Shown one piece after another: positions 4,694 through 5,420 of a stretch of DNA of 5,420 bases. This DNA is from Rhodoferax sp. (GTDB lineage Bacteria; Pseudomonadota; Gammaproteobacteria; Burkholderiales; Burkholderiaceae_C): assembly GCA_030833685.1 (NCBI GenBank), contig JAURGS010000167.1, positions 1-5,420 on the forward strand, read 5' to 3'. A program made the translations under genes and the position numbers. The notes below the pieces were generated by a model. That model was not told the origin of the DNA and made no database searches. It worked only from the letters and a program-made list of their open reading frames with translations. Every line of letters starts with the position of its first letter. Within the stretch, counting starts at the first letter, position 1.

Positions 4694-5420
4694 ATGTCAA
4701 TTTGGAGCCAGGAAAGGCAGGCGCAGCAAGCAAAGCAGGATGTGGCGCGTGCGCTGGACGAAGACCTGGGTGCGGCAGATTTGACGGCTGCTCTGATTGA
4801 CCCTGCTCTGGGGGCCAGCGCCAAAATTGTGGCGCGCGAGTCTGCGGTGATTTGCGGCTGTGCCTGGGTGGAGGAGGCTTTTTTGGCCATTGACCCGAAA
4901 GCGCGCTTCACCTGGCATGTGAAGGAGGGCCAGCGTTGCGTAGCCGATCAATTGATCGTGGAGGTCCTCGGGCAGGCCAGAGCTTTGCTGAGTGCCGAGC
5001 GGACCGCATTGAATTTCTTGCAATTGCTCAGCGCCGTGGCCACCAAAACAGCTTTGTTTGTTCAAGAGGTGGCCCGTGTGCCTGGCGCCAAGGCCCAGAT
5101 TGTGGACACCCGCAAGACCTTGCCTGGCCTGCGAATGGCGCAAAAATATGCGGTGATTGCTGGTGGCGGTGCTAATCACCGGCTCGGGCTTTTCGATGCG
5201 GTGCTGATCAAGGAAAACCATATCGCCGCAGCCGGCGGGATTGCTGCCGTGATGCAACAAGCCCGTGCTGTTGCCCCTGAGGCGCAATTTGTGCAAATCG
5301 AGGTGGAGTCCATCGACGAACTTGGCCAAGCCCTTGAAGCACAAGCGACGATGATTTTGTTGGACAATTTTTCCCTGGACGATATGCGCTTGGCGGTGCA
5401 GCGCGCTGCAGGGCGCGCGA
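4694..5420 (+). CDS. nadC: Quinolinate phosphoribosyltransferase (nicotinate-nucleotide pyrophosphorylase), 3'-truncated by window
   Basis: Converts quinolinate and PRPP to nicotinate mononucleotide, CO2 and pyrophosphate in de novo NAD synthesis, in the cytoplasm. The frame is open from the ATG at 4694 to the window edge, giving 242 residues; family members are usually about 280-300, so roughly the last 40-60 are missing. The N-terminal half shows ALDEDLGAADLTAALI (20-35) and LLSAERTALNFLQLLSAVAT (98-117). The barrel half shows DTRKTLPGLR (138-147), GGGANHRLGLFDAVLIKENHI (157-177), the EVES acidic pair (203-206) and LLDN (222-225). R103, K141, H162, R163, K173, E203 and D224 match substrate-binding or catalytic positions known in this family. 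No internal stop or frameshift is seen. The 62-bp gap after gpsA contains a stem-loop and no clear promoter, so nadC could be the operon's last gene or separately transcribed. Confidence 0.97.
   Translation, partial: MSIWSQERQAQQAKQDVARALDEDLGAADLTAALIDPALGASAKIVARESAVICGCAWVEEAFLAIDPKARFTWHVKEGQRCVADQLIVEVLGQARALLSAERTALNFLQLLSAVATKTALFVQEVARVPGAKAQIVDTRKTLPGLRMAQKYAVIAGGGANHRLGLFDAVLIKENHIAAAGGIAAVMQQARAVAPEAQFVQIEVESIDELGQALEAQATMILLDNFSLDDMRLAVQRAAGRA

Noticed and set aside
4697..5344. 215-codon open frame on the minus strand opposite nadC
   Set aside because: nadC is clearly coding across this stretch, with conserved motifs throughout. The antisense translation is low in recognisable structure and is a shadow.

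Overview
This window looks like an ordinary core-chromosome segment of a betaproteobacterium, most likely Burkholderiales and perhaps Comamonadaceae (Rhodoferax- or Polaromonas-like). The evidence is the moderately high G+C, the character of the proteins, and the gene order rhodanese-grxC-secB-gpsA, which matches the yibN-grxC-secB-gpsA cluster known from Escherichia coli. The genus is an inference; no rRNA or other taxonomic marker is present. There is no mobile element, CRISPR array, tRNA or rRNA gene, and no sign of horizontal transfer.

Layout: the left part (16-2302) is transcribed leftwards and holds gpmA (2,3-bisphosphoglycerate-dependent phosphoglycerate mutase), followed 70 bp downstream by an S41-family C-terminal processing peptidase with an N-terminal export signal. 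An 83-bp divergent intergenic region (2303-2385) separates these from a rightward series: a membrane-anchored single-domain rhodanese (GTG start), grxC (glutaredoxin 3), secB (export chaperone), gpsA (glycerol-3-phosphate dehydrogenase) and nadC (quinolinate phosphoribosyltransferase), which runs off the right edge. Gaps in the rightward series are 26, 64, 5 and 62 bp. The first four genes are plausibly one transcription unit, and nadC may be its distal member or start its own unit.

Roles: the genes do not form one pathway. They serve central carbon metabolism (GpmA), envelope and periplasmic protein processing (S41 peptidase), thiol and sulfur chemistry (rhodanese, GrxC), delivery of preproteins to SecA/SecYEG (SecB), phospholipid precursor supply (GpsA) and NAD synthesis (NadC). 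GpsA and NadC are linked only loosely, through use of NAD(P)H and its synthesis.

I found no candidate for a previously undescribed system. The points most worth a second look are modest: two -10-like hexamers on opposite strands that overlap inside a small palindrome between the divergent units; a gpmA leader without a Shine-Dalgarno sequence; a two-cysteine segment next to the active site of the S41 peptidase; a second cysteine in the rhodanese; and three small intergenic or gene-end stem-loops in the secB-gpsA-nadC region.
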